NCBI RefSeq assembly: GCF_007994985.1
Contig: NZ_VOQF01000023.1
Location: forward strand, 1-48,381
Source: Metabacillus litoralis
GTDB lineage: Bacteria > Bacillota > Bacilli > Bacillales > Bacillaceae
DNA: 48,381 bases
Direction: 5' to 3'
The notes under the pieces are model-generated. The model was given only the letters and a program-made list of their open reading frames with translations, did no database searches and was not told the origin of the DNA. Both the position numbers and the translations under genes were made by a program. Positions 1 to 7,284 of the stretch are shown here, piece by piece. Every line of letters begins with the position of its first letter. Position 1 is the first letter of the stretch.

Positions 1-60
1 AGGTGGAAGCGCGGTGACGTGTGGAGCTGACAGATACTAATCGATCGAGGACTTAACCTA
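1..60 (+). rRNA. 23S rRNA, 3' end (partial)
   Basis: The window opens inside the conserved 3' end of a Bacillus-type 23S gene; the terminal GAGGACTTAACC ends near 58. The rest lies upstream of the window. 5S and tRNA genes follow in the same orientation, so this is the distal part of an rRNA operon. Confidence 0.93.
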
Positions 61-257
61 AACAAAAAGCGGAGGAAGCCCGCTTTAATCCATAGGGAAT
101 TGGAGCACTCGAAAAGAAGTCGTTAGACTTCGCAGGAGAGTGTGAAATAACCGTAGGATTTGGCTTCTGTAGCTGGACAAAGTAAGAGCGAAAACTCAGT
201 GAATTGAATTGTAAAATCGTTATCTAGTTTTGAGGGAATCTAATGTTTGAAAAACAC
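61..257 (+). other. Unusually long 23S-5S spacer with hairpins
   Basis: About 240 bases separate 23S from 5S. The 3' part (CTAGTTTTGAGGGAA near 226-239) is the usual Bacillus pre-5S spacer sequence. The part at about 64-210 is extra. It holds a short hairpin (AAGCGG...CCGCTT, 67-85) and a nested one (GAAGTC 116-121 / GACTTC 126-131, enclosed by CACTC 106-110 / GAGTG 138-142). No coding potential is visible. It may be an inserted repeat or a structured spacer; its identity is unknown to me. Confidence 0.5.
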
Positions 258-285
258 TTGATTTTTTCTTCTAAAGTTGTATAAT
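258..285 (+). promoter_or_regulatory. Candidate sigma-A promoter before 5S
   Basis: TTGATT (258-263), a 16-base spacer and TATAAT (280-285) lie just upstream of 5S. It could add transcription of 5S and the tRNA cluster. Promoter-like matches are common in AT-rich spacers, so this is tentative. Confidence 0.35.
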
Positions 286-301
286 AGTTTTTGTCACATT
301 G

Positions 302-417
<116 letters not shown>

Positions 418-429
418 TTTGGATATTAT

Positions 430-504
430 TCCGCAGTAGCTCAGTGGTAGAGCTATCGGCTGTTAACCGATCGGTCGCAGGTTCGAGTCCTGCCTGCGGA
501 GCCA
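430..504 (+). tRNA. tRNA-Asn (GTT)
   Basis: Complete cloverleaf; acceptor TCCGCAG pairs with CTGCGGA, anticodon GTT, CCA encoded. Identical to the Asn tRNA at 46730 except for one compensated T-stem pair (C478-G492 here, T-A there). Confidence 0.95.
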
Positions 505-506
505 TT

Positions 507-579
507 GCTTCCATAGCTCAGTTGGTAGAGTACTTCCATGGTAAGGAAGAGGTCACCGGTTCGAGCCCGGTTGGAAGCT
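507..579 (+). tRNA. tRNA-Thr (GGT)
   Basis: Cloverleaf with acceptor GCTTCCA/TGGAAGC and anticodon GGT in loop ATGGTAA. The 3' CCA is not encoded. Only two bases separate it from tRNA-Asn. Confidence 0.94.
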
Positions 580-607
580 TATGAAAATATTCTTCTAACT
601 AAAGAAC

Positions 608-682
608 GGCCCATTGGTCAAGCGGTTAAGACACCGCCCTTTCACGGCGGTAACACGGGTTCGAATCCCGTATGGGTCACCA
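608..682 (+). tRNA. tRNA-Glu (TTC)
   Basis: Acceptor GGCCCAT/ATGGGTC, anticodon TTC, CCA encoded. A paralogue at 46911 has a compensated acceptor-stem change and lacks CCA. Confidence 0.95.
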
Positions 683-684
683 AA

Positions 685-712
685 GTTTTTTCGCACAGCG
701 AAAATAACTTAC
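685..712 (+). repeat. Inter-tRNA hairpin spacer, copy 1
   Basis: Directly after tRNA-Glu: TTTTCGC (688-694) / GCGAAAA (698-704) with loop ACA, then TAACTTAC. The same module recurs at 818-845, and in degenerate form at 47702-47731. It lacks a U-run after the stem, so it is not a typical terminator; a processing signal or small repeat is possible. Confidence 0.55.
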
Positions 713-739
713 AATAATAATTTCCCTATATTAACTTTT

Positions 740-815
740 GGAGGATTAGCTCAGCTGGGAGAGCATCTGCCTTACAAGCAGAGGGTCGGCGGTTCGATCC
801 CGTCATCCTCCACCA
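740..815 (+). tRNA. tRNA-Val (TAC)
   Basis: Acceptor GGAGGAT/ATCCTCC, anticodon TAC, CCA encoded; complete cloverleaf. Confidence 0.95.
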
Positions 816-817
816 TA

Positions 818-845
818 GATTTTTCGCAAAGCGAAAATATCTTAC
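818..845 (+). repeat. Inter-tRNA hairpin spacer, copy 2
   Basis: TTTTCGC (821-827) / GCGAAAA (831-837) with loop AAA, followed by TATCTTAC, right after tRNA-Val. Near-copy of the spacer at 685-712. Confidence 0.55.
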
Positions 846-949
846 CATTTCATTTAACATCTTAAATACCTTCTACTAGCTTAGAGTATTTATTCCAAAG
901 TGAAAACGGATTCTAAGATATTCAATGAAATAAATACTTAAAACTACAC

Positions 950-1022
<73 letters not shown>

Positions 1023-1035
1023 CTGTTTCATATAT

Positions 1036-1119
1036 GGAGGGGTAGCGAAGTGGCTAAACGCGGCGGACTGTAAATCCGCTCCTTAGGGTTCGGCAGTTCG
1101 AATCTGCCCCCCTCCACCA
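1036..1119 (+). tRNA. tRNA-Tyr (GTA)
   Basis: Class II tRNA with a long variable arm, anticodon GTA, CCA encoded. Confidence 0.95.
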
Positions 1120-1167
1120 TCTTATTATATAATGAATGATGATAAACGATGATAGAGTTGTTTTAAT

Positions 1168-1190
1168 ACAATTCATTAATTGTTTTTTTA
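1168..1190 (+). terminator. Weak terminator-like hairpin inside the tRNA cluster
   Basis: ACAATT (1168-1173) / AATTGT (1178-1183) followed by a T-run. The stem is short and AU-rich, so it would terminate partially at best between tRNA-Tyr and tRNA-Gln. Confidence 0.3.
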
Positions 1191-1258
1191 TTTTCTCATT
1201 ATCAATATTGTGAATAATTTCACGATGATATGGTTATTATAATTATTAAGACATTTAT

Positions 1259-1333
1259 TGGGCTATAGCCAAGCGGTAAGGCATCGCACTTTGACTGCGA
1301 CATGCGTTGGTTCGAATCCAGCTAGCCCAGCCA
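1259..1333 (+). tRNA. tRNA-Gln (TTG)
   Basis: Acceptor TGGGCTA/TAGCCCA, anticodon TTG, CCA encoded. Same sequence as the Gln tRNA at 47416. Confidence 0.95.
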
Positions 1334-1337
1334 TTTA

Positions 1338-1410
1338 GAGCCATTAGCTCAGTTGGTAGAGCATCTGACTTTTAATCAGAGGGTCGAAGGTTCGAATCCT
1401 TCATGGCTCA
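1338..1410 (+). tRNA. tRNA-Lys (TTT)
   Basis: Acceptor GAGCCAT/ATGGCTC, anticodon TTT. CCA is not encoded here, unlike the otherwise matching copy at 47530. Confidence 0.95.
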
Positions 1411-1415
1411 TTTTT

Positions 1416-1490
1416 GCGGAAGTAGTTCAGTGGTAGAACACCACCTTGCCAAGGTGGGGGTCGCGGGTTCGAATCCCGTCTTCCGCTCCA
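1416..1490 (+). tRNA. tRNA-Gly (GCC)
   Basis: Acceptor GCGGAAG/CTTCCGC, anticodon GCC, CCA encoded. Confidence 0.95.
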
Positions 1491-1502
1491 TATTAGTTTT
1501 TA

Positions 1503-1578
1503 GGGGCCTTAGCTCAGCTGGGAGAGCGCCTGCCTTGCACGCAGGAGGTCAGCGGTTCGATCCCGCTAGGCTCCACCA
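1503..1578 (+). tRNA. tRNA-Ala (TGC)
   Basis: Acceptor GGGGCCT/AGGCTCC, anticodon TGC, CCA encoded. Last tRNA of the first cluster. Confidence 0.95.
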
Positions 1579-1606
1579 AAATTATAAACAATAATGTACC
1601 TATATA

Positions 1607-1653
1607 AAAAGCGATAAACATAGTTTATCGCTTTTAAAATTGTCTTTTTTAAT
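1607..1653 (+). terminator. Terminator of the rRNA/tRNA operon
   Basis: Perfect 12-bp stem AAAAGCGATAAA (1607-1618) / TTTATCGCTTTT (1624-1635) with T-rich sequence after it. It separates the stable-RNA operon from sigW. Confidence 0.8.
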
Positions 1654-1758
1654 TCCAATACTTAAAAATTATGAATTTTTCACGATTTATTTTACTTTAT
1701 TTAAAACTTTCCTCCAAAGTTCTCCAAAATTTGTTAAAATAATTTTATGTGAAAAAAA

Positions 1759-1787
1759 TGAAACCAAACGGTAACCTTAATCGTATA
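1759..1787 (+). promoter_or_regulatory. Sigma-W autoregulatory promoter
   Basis: TGAAAC (1759-1764), a 17-base spacer and CGTATA (1782-1787), matching the known sigma-W consensus (TGAAAC, 16-17 bases, CGTA). It lies 35 bases before the sigW start, where the autoregulatory promoter sits in B. subtilis. Confidence 0.88.
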
Positions 1788-1821
1788 AAAAGAGACCCGC
1801 AGAGTGCGGAGGTATGACAAA

Positions 1822-2385
1822 ATGGAAACGATCGTGAAAAAAAGGATTAAGCAAGTAAAAAAAGGTGATCAGAATGCCTTTGCTGAAATTGTTGATCTTT
1901 ATAAAGACAAGATATATCAGTTGTGTTATCGAATGTTAGGAAATGCCCATGAAGCTGAGGACATTGCTCAAGAGGCATTTATTCGATCATATGTAAACAT
2001 TCATACATATGATATGAATAAAAAGTTTTCTACATGGCTATACCGTATTGCAACAAACCTTTGTATCGATAGAATAAGAAAAAAGAAACCCGATTATTAT
2101 TTAGATGCAGAGATATCTGGAACTGAGGGGTTAACAATGTATTCTCAGGTTGCATCACAGGATGCCTTACCTGAAGAAGAGTTAGAAACAATTGAACTAC
2201 AGGAAACTATTCAGAAGGAAATTTTAAAGCTTCCAGATAAGTACAGAACTGTTATTGTTTTGAAGTATATTGATGAACTATCATTAATTGAGATCAGTGA
2301 AATTTTGGACATTCCTGTTGGTACGGTTAAAACCCGTATCCATAGAGGAAGAGAGGCACTCAGAAAGCAATTAAGGCATTTATAA
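1822..2385 (+). CDS. sigW: ECF RNA polymerase sigma factor SigW
   Basis: SigW is the extracytoplasmic-function sigma factor for envelope stress (antimicrobial peptides, wall antibiotics, alkaline shock). The 187-residue product matches B. subtilis SigW nearly end to end. Region 2 contains AEDIAQEAFIR and FSTWLYRIATNLCIDRIR; region 4 contains LPDKYRTVIVLKYIDELSLIEI and the helix-turn-helix VGTVKTRIHRGREALRKQL. The ATG at 1822 is chosen because GGAGG at 1808-1812 sits nine bases upstream and the length equals the family's; the in-frame GTG at 1804 lies ahead of that site. A sigma-W promoter precedes it and the anti-sigma gene follows 13 bases after the stop, so the pair is autoregulated. Confidence 0.96.
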   Translation: METIVKKRIKQVKKGDQNAFAEIVDLYKDKIYQLCYRMLGNAHEAEDIAQEAFIRSYVNIHTYDMNKKFSTWLYRIATNLCIDRIRKKKPDYYLDAEISGTEGLTMYSQVASQDALPEEELETIELQETIQKEILKLPDKYRTVIVLKYIDELSLIEISEILDIPVGTVKTRIHRGREALRKQLRHL

Positions 2386-2398
2386 AGAGGTGAGAAAT

Positions 2399-3031
2399 GT
2401 GAGCTGTTCTAATGAGTTTATTCAGCTTTTACACAAATATATGGATCAAGAATTATCAGAGGAAGATGAAGCTAAAATAAAAGATCATCTTCATACATGT
2501 AAGGAATGTTATCATCATTTTCATGAACTTGAAAAAGCTGTTGCACTTGTTCAAAGTACATCTCATATAGAAGCACCATCTGATTTTACATCAGCTGTTA
2601 TGAACAGACTTCCTAAAGAAAAGAAAACTGTATCTTGGAATAGATGGTTAAAAGGTCACCCACTACTTTCAGCAGCATCTTTATTCTTACTACTGATGAC
2701 AGGTAGCTTATTTTCTGCATGGAATGAAGATCAGCATTTTAGCGTTTCTAAGCAGTCTAATTTAGTTGTTGAAAATAGCAAGGTGATTGTACCTGCAGGT
2801 GAAATTGTTGAGGGGGATGTTACAGTAAAGAATGGATCTCTCTTAATAGAAGGTAAAATAGATGGAGATGTTACTGTTATTAATGGAGATGTAACTTCAA
2901 ATAATGGTGAAAAGTATGTAGCATCTGCTGGTCAAGTTACTGGTGATATACATGAAGTAAATGAGATGTTTGATTGGCTTTGGTATCATATAAAGTCAAC
3001 TTCAAAGGATGTTGTTAGTGTTTTTCAGTAA
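2399..3031 (+). CDS. rsiW: Anti-sigma-W factor RsiW
   Basis: RsiW is a single-pass membrane anti-sigma factor that holds SigW until regulated proteolysis (PrsW, then RasP, then ClpXP in B. subtilis) releases it. The N-terminal zinc anti-sigma domain has Cys3, His30, Cys34 and Cys37, the same numbering as B. subtilis RsiW if the GTG at 2399 is the start; AAAGAGGTG lies just ahead. An upstream in-frame GTG at 2390 would overlap that ribosome binding site. A hydrophobic segment spans about residues 88-107. The extracytoplasmic tail contains a repeated GDVTV motif. It is transcribed with sigW and followed by a terminator. Confidence 0.94.
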   Translation: MSCSNEFIQLLHKYMDQELSEEDEAKIKDHLHTCKECYHHFHELEKAVALVQSTSHIEAPSDFTSAVMNRLPKEKKTVSWNRWLKGHPLLSAASLFLLLMTGSLFSAWNEDQHFSVSKQSNLVVENSKVIVPAGEIVEGDVTVKNGSLLIEGKIDGDVTVINGDVTSNNGEKYVASAGQVTGDIHEVNEMFDWLWYHIKSTSKDVVSVFQ

Positions 3032-3096
3032 ATCACTGGTAGGCTCATCAGTTTGACTATCTAAGCCCTTCTCAGAAGATTTATTGCACTTTCTTT

Positions 3097-3123
3097 AAGG
3101 TCATCAAATTGGTGACCTTTTTA
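3097..3123 (+). terminator. Terminator after rsiW
   Basis: AAGGTCATC (3097-3105) / GGTGACCTT (3111-3119, one G-U pair) with loop AAATT and a run of T. Confidence 0.78.
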
Positions 3124-3216
3124 CATGATTAAAGGTGAAGTGATATAATAGAGAAGTTACCTTTTGAAGCTATATACATAACGGTAATAATAGAAAAGGT
3201 AAGTAACTTTTTTTGA
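3121..3216 (+). promoter_or_regulatory. cdaA promoter and attenuator-like leader hairpin
   Basis: An extended -10 (TGATATAAT, 3141-3149) has a poor -35 at 3121-3126. The predicted transcript would start at about 3156. Immediately there, AGTTAC and CTTTT (3155-3165) can pair with AAAAG and GTAACT (3194-3208, with a bulge), followed by seven T (3208-3214). This resembles a leader terminator about 150 bases before cdaA. It could be attenuation, a small transcript, or chance; no known riboswitch is recognised. Confidence 0.4.
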
Positions 3217-3368
3217 GGGGATTTTATATTAACCTCAATATGAGTTGGAAACAGTCTTTAATTAAGCTGTAATCTAGAAGATTCTTATTTATATTAAATT
3301 CTGTTTTAGGTGTTAATAACAAACTGGTTTGCTTAGAAAGACGATTAAAACTCATGGAGGACGAGTGA

Positions 3369-4190
3369 ATGGGATATGAGGATATACCGTTATTACATTA
3401 CCTCGGTATAGCTGTTGATATTCTCCTTGTTTGGTATGTTATCTATAAACTAATTATGGTAGTAAGGGGAACAAAAGCTGTTCAGCTATTGAAAGGAATT
3501 ACAGTTATTATCGTAGTCCGTATGTTAAGTCAGTACATGGGTTTGAGTACATTGCAATGGTTAATGGATCAGGCTTTAACATGGGGATTTCTAGCGATTA
3601 TTATCATATTCCAACCAGAGCTGCGCAGAGCTTTAGAACAGCTAGGAAGAGGTCGATTATTTACTAGAGGTGGTTTACCTGGGGAAGAAGATCCAGAAGT
3701 GGCTGTCGAAGCAATCGTAAAAGCTACTGATTATATGGCTAAACGCCGTATTGGGGCATTAATGACGATCGAAAAAGAAACAGGGATGAGTGACTATATA
3801 GAAACTGGAATATCTCTAGAATCTAGAATTTCATCTGAATTACTAATTAACATATTTATTCCAAATACACCTCTTCATGACGGTGCTGTTATCATTCAGA
3901 AAAACCAAATTGCAGCTGCAGCGTGTTATCTTCCATTATCGGAAAGCCCTTTTATTTCTAAGGAGCTTGGTACGCGACATCGAGCAGCATTAGGAGTTAG
4001 TGAGGTTACGGATAGTTTAACAATTATTGTTTCTGAAGAAACAGGAAGTGTATCAGCTGCTAGAAATAGTGAGCTTCATAGGAACTTAACTCAGGATGAA
4101 TTAAGAAACATTCTACAAAAAGAGTTAAATGCTCCAACAAAAGCTGTTTCCTCAAACCGTTGGCAATGGAGGGGAAAAAAGAATGGATAA
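3369..4190 (+). CDS. cdaA: Diadenylate cyclase CdaA
   Basis: CdaA condenses two ATP into the second messenger c-di-AMP, which controls potassium and osmolyte uptake and wall homeostasis. The 273-residue product has three hydrophobic segments in roughly its first 82 residues, then a DAC domain with the catalytic DGA motif (171-173, in LHDGAVI) and RHR motif (203-205, in GTRHRAA). It matches B. subtilis CdaA (YbbP) over its length. GGAGG (3357-3361) lies seven bases before the ATG. The gene overlaps cdaR by eight bases, and glmM follows; CdaR and GlmM are known regulators of CdaA, so this is the conserved cdaA-cdaR-glmM operon. Confidence 0.96.
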   Translation: MGYEDIPLLHYLGIAVDILLVWYVIYKLIMVVRGTKAVQLLKGITVIIVVRMLSQYMGLSTLQWLMDQALTWGFLAIIIIFQPELRRALEQLGRGRLFTRGGLPGEEDPEVAVEAIVKATDYMAKRRIGALMTIEKETGMSDYIETGISLESRISSELLINIFIPNTPLHDGAVIIQKNQIAAAACYLPLSESPFISKELGTRHRAALGVSEVTDSLTIIVSEETGSVSAARNSELHRNLTQDELRNILQKELNAPTKAVSSNRWQWRGKKNG

Positions 4191-5433
4191 ACTTATAGAA
4201 AGTCCATGGGTCATGAGGTTTATTGCATTATTTTTAGCCTTGATGCTTTATGCCTCGGTTAATATTGAATCAGGATCACCAAGTAAAAGCCAACCTCCAC
4301 CATTATTAGGAGGAACCACTTCTACTACTGATAAGAGCACTGTTACAGAAGTACCCGTCGTTACATATTTTGATCAAGAAAATCTTGTTGTAACAGGAGT
4401 ACCTGAAACAGTTAGTGTAACATTAGAGGGAACAACTGGTTCGATTACAAAAGCGAGTAAGCAAAAGGGTTTTGAGATTTATGCAGACTTAACGAATTTA
4501 TCTATTGGAACACACCAGGTGAAATTAAAGCATAAAGATCTTCCAGATGATTTAACAGCAAGTATTAACCCTTCAATTATTACAGTTTCAATTGAAGAAA
4601 AAATAACAAAGAGCTTTCCAGTGACAGTTGATTTTCTGAATGAAGATAAACTTGAAGAAGGCTATGAACCAGATCAGCCAATTGTTAGCCCAAATAGTAT
4701 TAATGTGACGGCTTCCAAAGAAGTAATAGAGCGAATTTCTGCTGTGAAAGCAACAATAAATTTGGAAAATGCAAAAGAAACAGTAGAATCAGATGCAACC
4801 ATAACAATATATGATGGGGATGGAAATATTCTTCCTGTGGAGGTTGAACCTTCAGTTGTTGATGTAACTGTTCCTATAAAAAGTCCAAGTAAAGAATTAC
4901 CTTTTAAAATAGTTAGAGAAGGTGAACTTGGAAAAGGATTAAGTATTTTAAGTCTAGAGCCTGATCCAAAGCAGGTGACTGTTTATGGTCCTTTAGATGT
5001 TCTAGAAAACCTGGAATTTCTGGATGGAATCAAAGTTGATTTAAGTAAACTGACAGAAGATACTGTTCTGGAAGTTGCAATTCCAAAGCCAGAAGGAGTT
5101 AACAAGGTTTCTCCAGAGAAAATTAACATAAAAGTAGATATAGATAATCAAGAAGAAAAATTGTTATCTGATCAATCAATCCAAGAGGTTGGAATGTCAG
5201 AAGGAAAGAGATTTGATTTTCTCGATCCAGATTTAGGCTCTATTGATGTACAGATTTTTGGGGCACCAAGTGTTATTGAGAGCATAACGAGTGATGATAT
5301 AGAGCTATATATTAACTTATCAGATTTAAGTGATGGAGAACATGAAGTAAAGGTAGAGGTTAATGGTCCTCAAAACATCACATGGTCATTAGAACAAGAA
5401 ACAGTAAAAGTGAAAATTTCCTCAGCCTCTTAG
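4183..5433 (+). CDS. cdaR: CdaA regulatory protein CdaR (YbbR domains)
   Basis: CdaR is a membrane-anchored extracytoplasmic protein that modulates the cyclase CdaA. The product has an N-terminal transmembrane segment (about residues 10-24), a low-complexity linker and repeated YbbR domains of about 80 residues rich in Val, Thr and Glu. The ATG at 4183 follows GGAGGGG and overlaps the cdaA stop, a sign of translational coupling; a longer reading frame upstream lies inside cdaA. At 416 residues it is shorter than B. subtilis YbbR (about 480), mainly at the C terminus. Confidence 0.93.
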   Translation: MDKLIESPWVMRFIALFLALMLYASVNIESGSPSKSQPPPLLGGTTSTTDKSTVTEVPVVTYFDQENLVVTGVPETVSVTLEGTTGSITKASKQKGFEIYADLTNLSIGTHQVKLKHKDLPDDLTASINPSIITVSIEEKITKSFPVTVDFLNEDKLEEGYEPDQPIVSPNSINVTASKEVIERISAVKATINLENAKETVESDATITIYDGDGNILPVEVEPSVVDVTVPIKSPSKELPFKIVREGELGKGLSILSLEPDPKQVTVYGPLDVLENLEFLDGIKVDLSKLTEDTVLEVAIPKPEGVNKVSPEKINIKVDIDNQEEKLLSDQSIQEVGMSEGKRFDFLDPDLGSIDVQIFGAPSVIESITSDDIELYINLSDLSDGEHEVKVEVNGPQNITWSLEQETVKVKISSAS

Positions 5434-5461
5434 GCAGATAGGATAAAAGGAGCGAAACCCA

Positions 5462-6808
5462 ATGGGAAAGTATTTTGGTACAGATGGAGTACGAGGAGTA
5501 GCAAATAGTGAATTAACACCTGAATTAGCTTTTAAAATAGGTCGTTTTGGTGGGTACGTTTTAACAAAGGATAAAGAGCGTCCTAAGGTTCTTATTGGCC
5601 GTGACACTCGGATATCAGGGCATATGTTAGAAGGAGCACTAGTTGCAGGGCTTTTATCAATTGGAGCAGAGGTTATGCGATTGGGCGTCATCTCAACACC
5701 AGGTGTTGCTTATTTAACAAAGGCACTTGGAGCAGAAGCTGGTGTCATGATTTCTGCATCACATAATCCTGTTGAAGATAATGGAATTAAATATTTCGGA
5801 CCAGACGGTTTCAAGCTTTCTGATGATCAAGAGCTGGAAATTGAAGCATTAATGGATCAAGAAGAAGATACTTTACCTAGACCTGTAGGGAAGAATTTAG
5901 GACAAGTTAATGATTATTTTGAAGGTGGACAGAAATATCTTCAATTCTTAAAACAAACAGTAGATGAAGACTTTACTGGAATTCATGTTGCATTAGATTG
6001 TGCACATGGTGCAACATCGTCATTAGCAACACATTTGTTTGCTGACTTGGATGCAGATGTTTCTACTATGGGTACATCACCTAATGGATTAAATATTAAC
6101 GATGGTGTTGGTTCAACACATCCAGAGGCACTATCAGCATTTTTAAAGGAGAAGAATGCTGATATTGGATTGGCATTTGATGGAGATGGTGACCGTATGA
6201 TTGCAATAGATGAAAATGGGGCAATCGTTGATGGTGATCAAATTATGTTTATTTGTGCCAAGTACTTAAATAATGAAGGTAGACTAAAGAAAAATACTGT
6301 TGTATCTACAGTTATGAGTAACCTTGGTTTCTATAAAGGTTTGGAAGTAGAGAATATAAATAGTGTTGCTACAGCTGTAGGTGATCGTTATGTTGTAGAA
6401 GAAATGAGAAAAAATGATTATAATCTTGGTGGAGAACAATCAGGACATATTATTTTCTTAGATTACAATACAACAGGTGACGGATTGCTTTCTGGTTTAC
6501 AGCTTGTTAATATTATGAAATTAACTGGAAAGAAATTATCAGAGCTTGCAGGAGAAATGCAAAAGTTCCCTCAATTACTTATTAATGTAAGAGTAACTGA
6601 TAAATATAAAGTAACTGAAAATGCAAAAGTTAAAGAAGTAATTACAGCAGTTGAAGAAGAGATGAATGGAAATGGTCGTATACTTGTTAGACCATCAGGT
6701 ACAGAACCGTTAGTACGCGTTATGGCAGAAGCTCCAACTGAAGAACAATGCCGTGAGTATGTAGAAAGAATTGTAGAAGTTGTAAAAGCAGAAATGGGAT
6801 TAGAGTAG
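5462..6808 (+). CDS. glmM: Phosphoglucosamine mutase GlmM
   Basis: GlmM converts glucosamine-6-phosphate to glucosamine-1-phosphate for UDP-GlcNAc and peptidoglycan. The 448-residue product has the phospho-serine loop (Ser100 in ISASHNP), the Mg-binding DGDGDR loop, the sugar-binding GGEQSGH and the phosphate-binding [19 protein letters not shown] precedes the ATG. It is the third gene of the cdaA operon; B. subtilis GlmM binds and inhibits CdaA, linking wall precursor flux to c-di-AMP. A terminator follows directly. Confidence 0.97.
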   Translation: MGKYFGTDGVRGVANSELTPELAFKIGRFGGYVLTKDKERPKVLIGRDTRISGHMLEGALVAGLLSIGAEVMRLGVISTPGVAYLTKALGAEAGVMISASHNPVEDNGIKYFGPDGFKLSDDQELEIEALMDQEEDTLPRPVGKNLGQVNDYFEGGQKYLQFLKQTVDEDFTGIHVALDCAHGATSSLATHLFADLDADVSTMGTSPNGLNINDGVGSTHPEALSAFLKEKNADIGLAFDGDGDRMIAIDENGAIVDGDQIMFICAKYLNNEGRLKKNTVVSTVMSNLGFYKGLEVENINSVATAVGDRYVVEEMRKNDYNLGGEQSGHIIFLDYNTTGDGLLSGLQLVNIMKLTGKKLSELAGEMQKFPQLLINVRVTDKYKVTENAKVKEVITAVEEEMNGNGRILVRPSGTEPLVRVMAEAPTEEQCREYVERIVEVVKAEMGLE

Positions 6809-6817
6809 ATGCTTTAG

Positions 6818-6840
6818 AAGCGGGGAAACCCGCTTTTTTA
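6818..6840 (+). terminator. Terminator after glmM
   Basis: AAGCGGG (6818-6824) / CCCGCTT (6829-6835) and a T-run; ends the cdaA-cdaR-glmM transcript. Confidence 0.85.
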
Positions 6841-6953
6841 TATGTTTCAAACTATTGAGGATTTGGGTTTCTCATTAACAAGAAAAGAAACCCATGCATA
6901 TAGTATAAGTAAACAATCGATACTAAGGTTGTTAAACAATTGGAAAAAATAGA

Positions 6954-6983
6954 TTGACGATTTAAATCTTCGTATTGTAATAT
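6954..6983 (+). promoter_or_regulatory. Candidate glmS promoter
   Basis: TTGACG (6954-6959), an 18-base spacer and TAATAT (6978-6983), about 55 bases before the ribozyme cleavage site. Confidence 0.5.
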
Positions 6984-7040
6984 TAACTTTGTGTTTAAAT
7001 TTAATGTAAAGGAGCATAGGTTTTACCTGAAAACATCATA

Positions 7041-7223
7041 AAGCGCCTGAACTAAGTGGACGAAAAAGCTTAGTTGACGAGGATGGAGGTTATCGAAATT
7101 TCGGCGGATGCCTCCCGGTTGATTGGTTACAACCGTAAACTTTTCCTTAAAACAAAGAGGTAACTTTTTGAACAAAGGGAAAAGTGTAGCCTTCCAAATT
7201 ACAAAAACATGTGTGAGGGGACA
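7041..7223 (+). ncRNA. glmS ribozyme (GlcN6P-activated self-cleaving riboswitch)
   Basis: The 5' UTR of glmS contains the ribozyme core: AAGCGCC with the scissile bond between A7042 and G7043, then CTGAACTAAGTGGACG, AGTTGACGAGGATGGAGG and TCGGCGGATGCCTCCCGG, with the 3' P3/P4 region ending in ACATGTGTGAGGGGACAG. Glucosamine-6-phosphate acts as coenzyme; cleavage exposes the downstream glmS mRNA to RNase J. The conserved core is intact, so it should be active. Confidence 0.95.
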
Positions 7224-7284
7224 GTTAATGTCTCCGAAATTAAAATGACAACTGTCCCATGACACTCTATGGGAGGAAACAAAT

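Noticed and set aside
614-865. Open frame across tRNA-Glu and tRNA-Val
   Set aside because: It runs through two complete tRNA genes and has no ribosome binding site; chance frame.
1403-1594. Open frame across tRNA-Gly and tRNA-Ala
   Set aside because: Made of tRNA sequence; no protein signature.
7023-7265. Minus-strand frame of 80 codons over the glmS leader
   Set aside because: It is antisense to the glmS ribozyme, whose conserved core explains the sequence.
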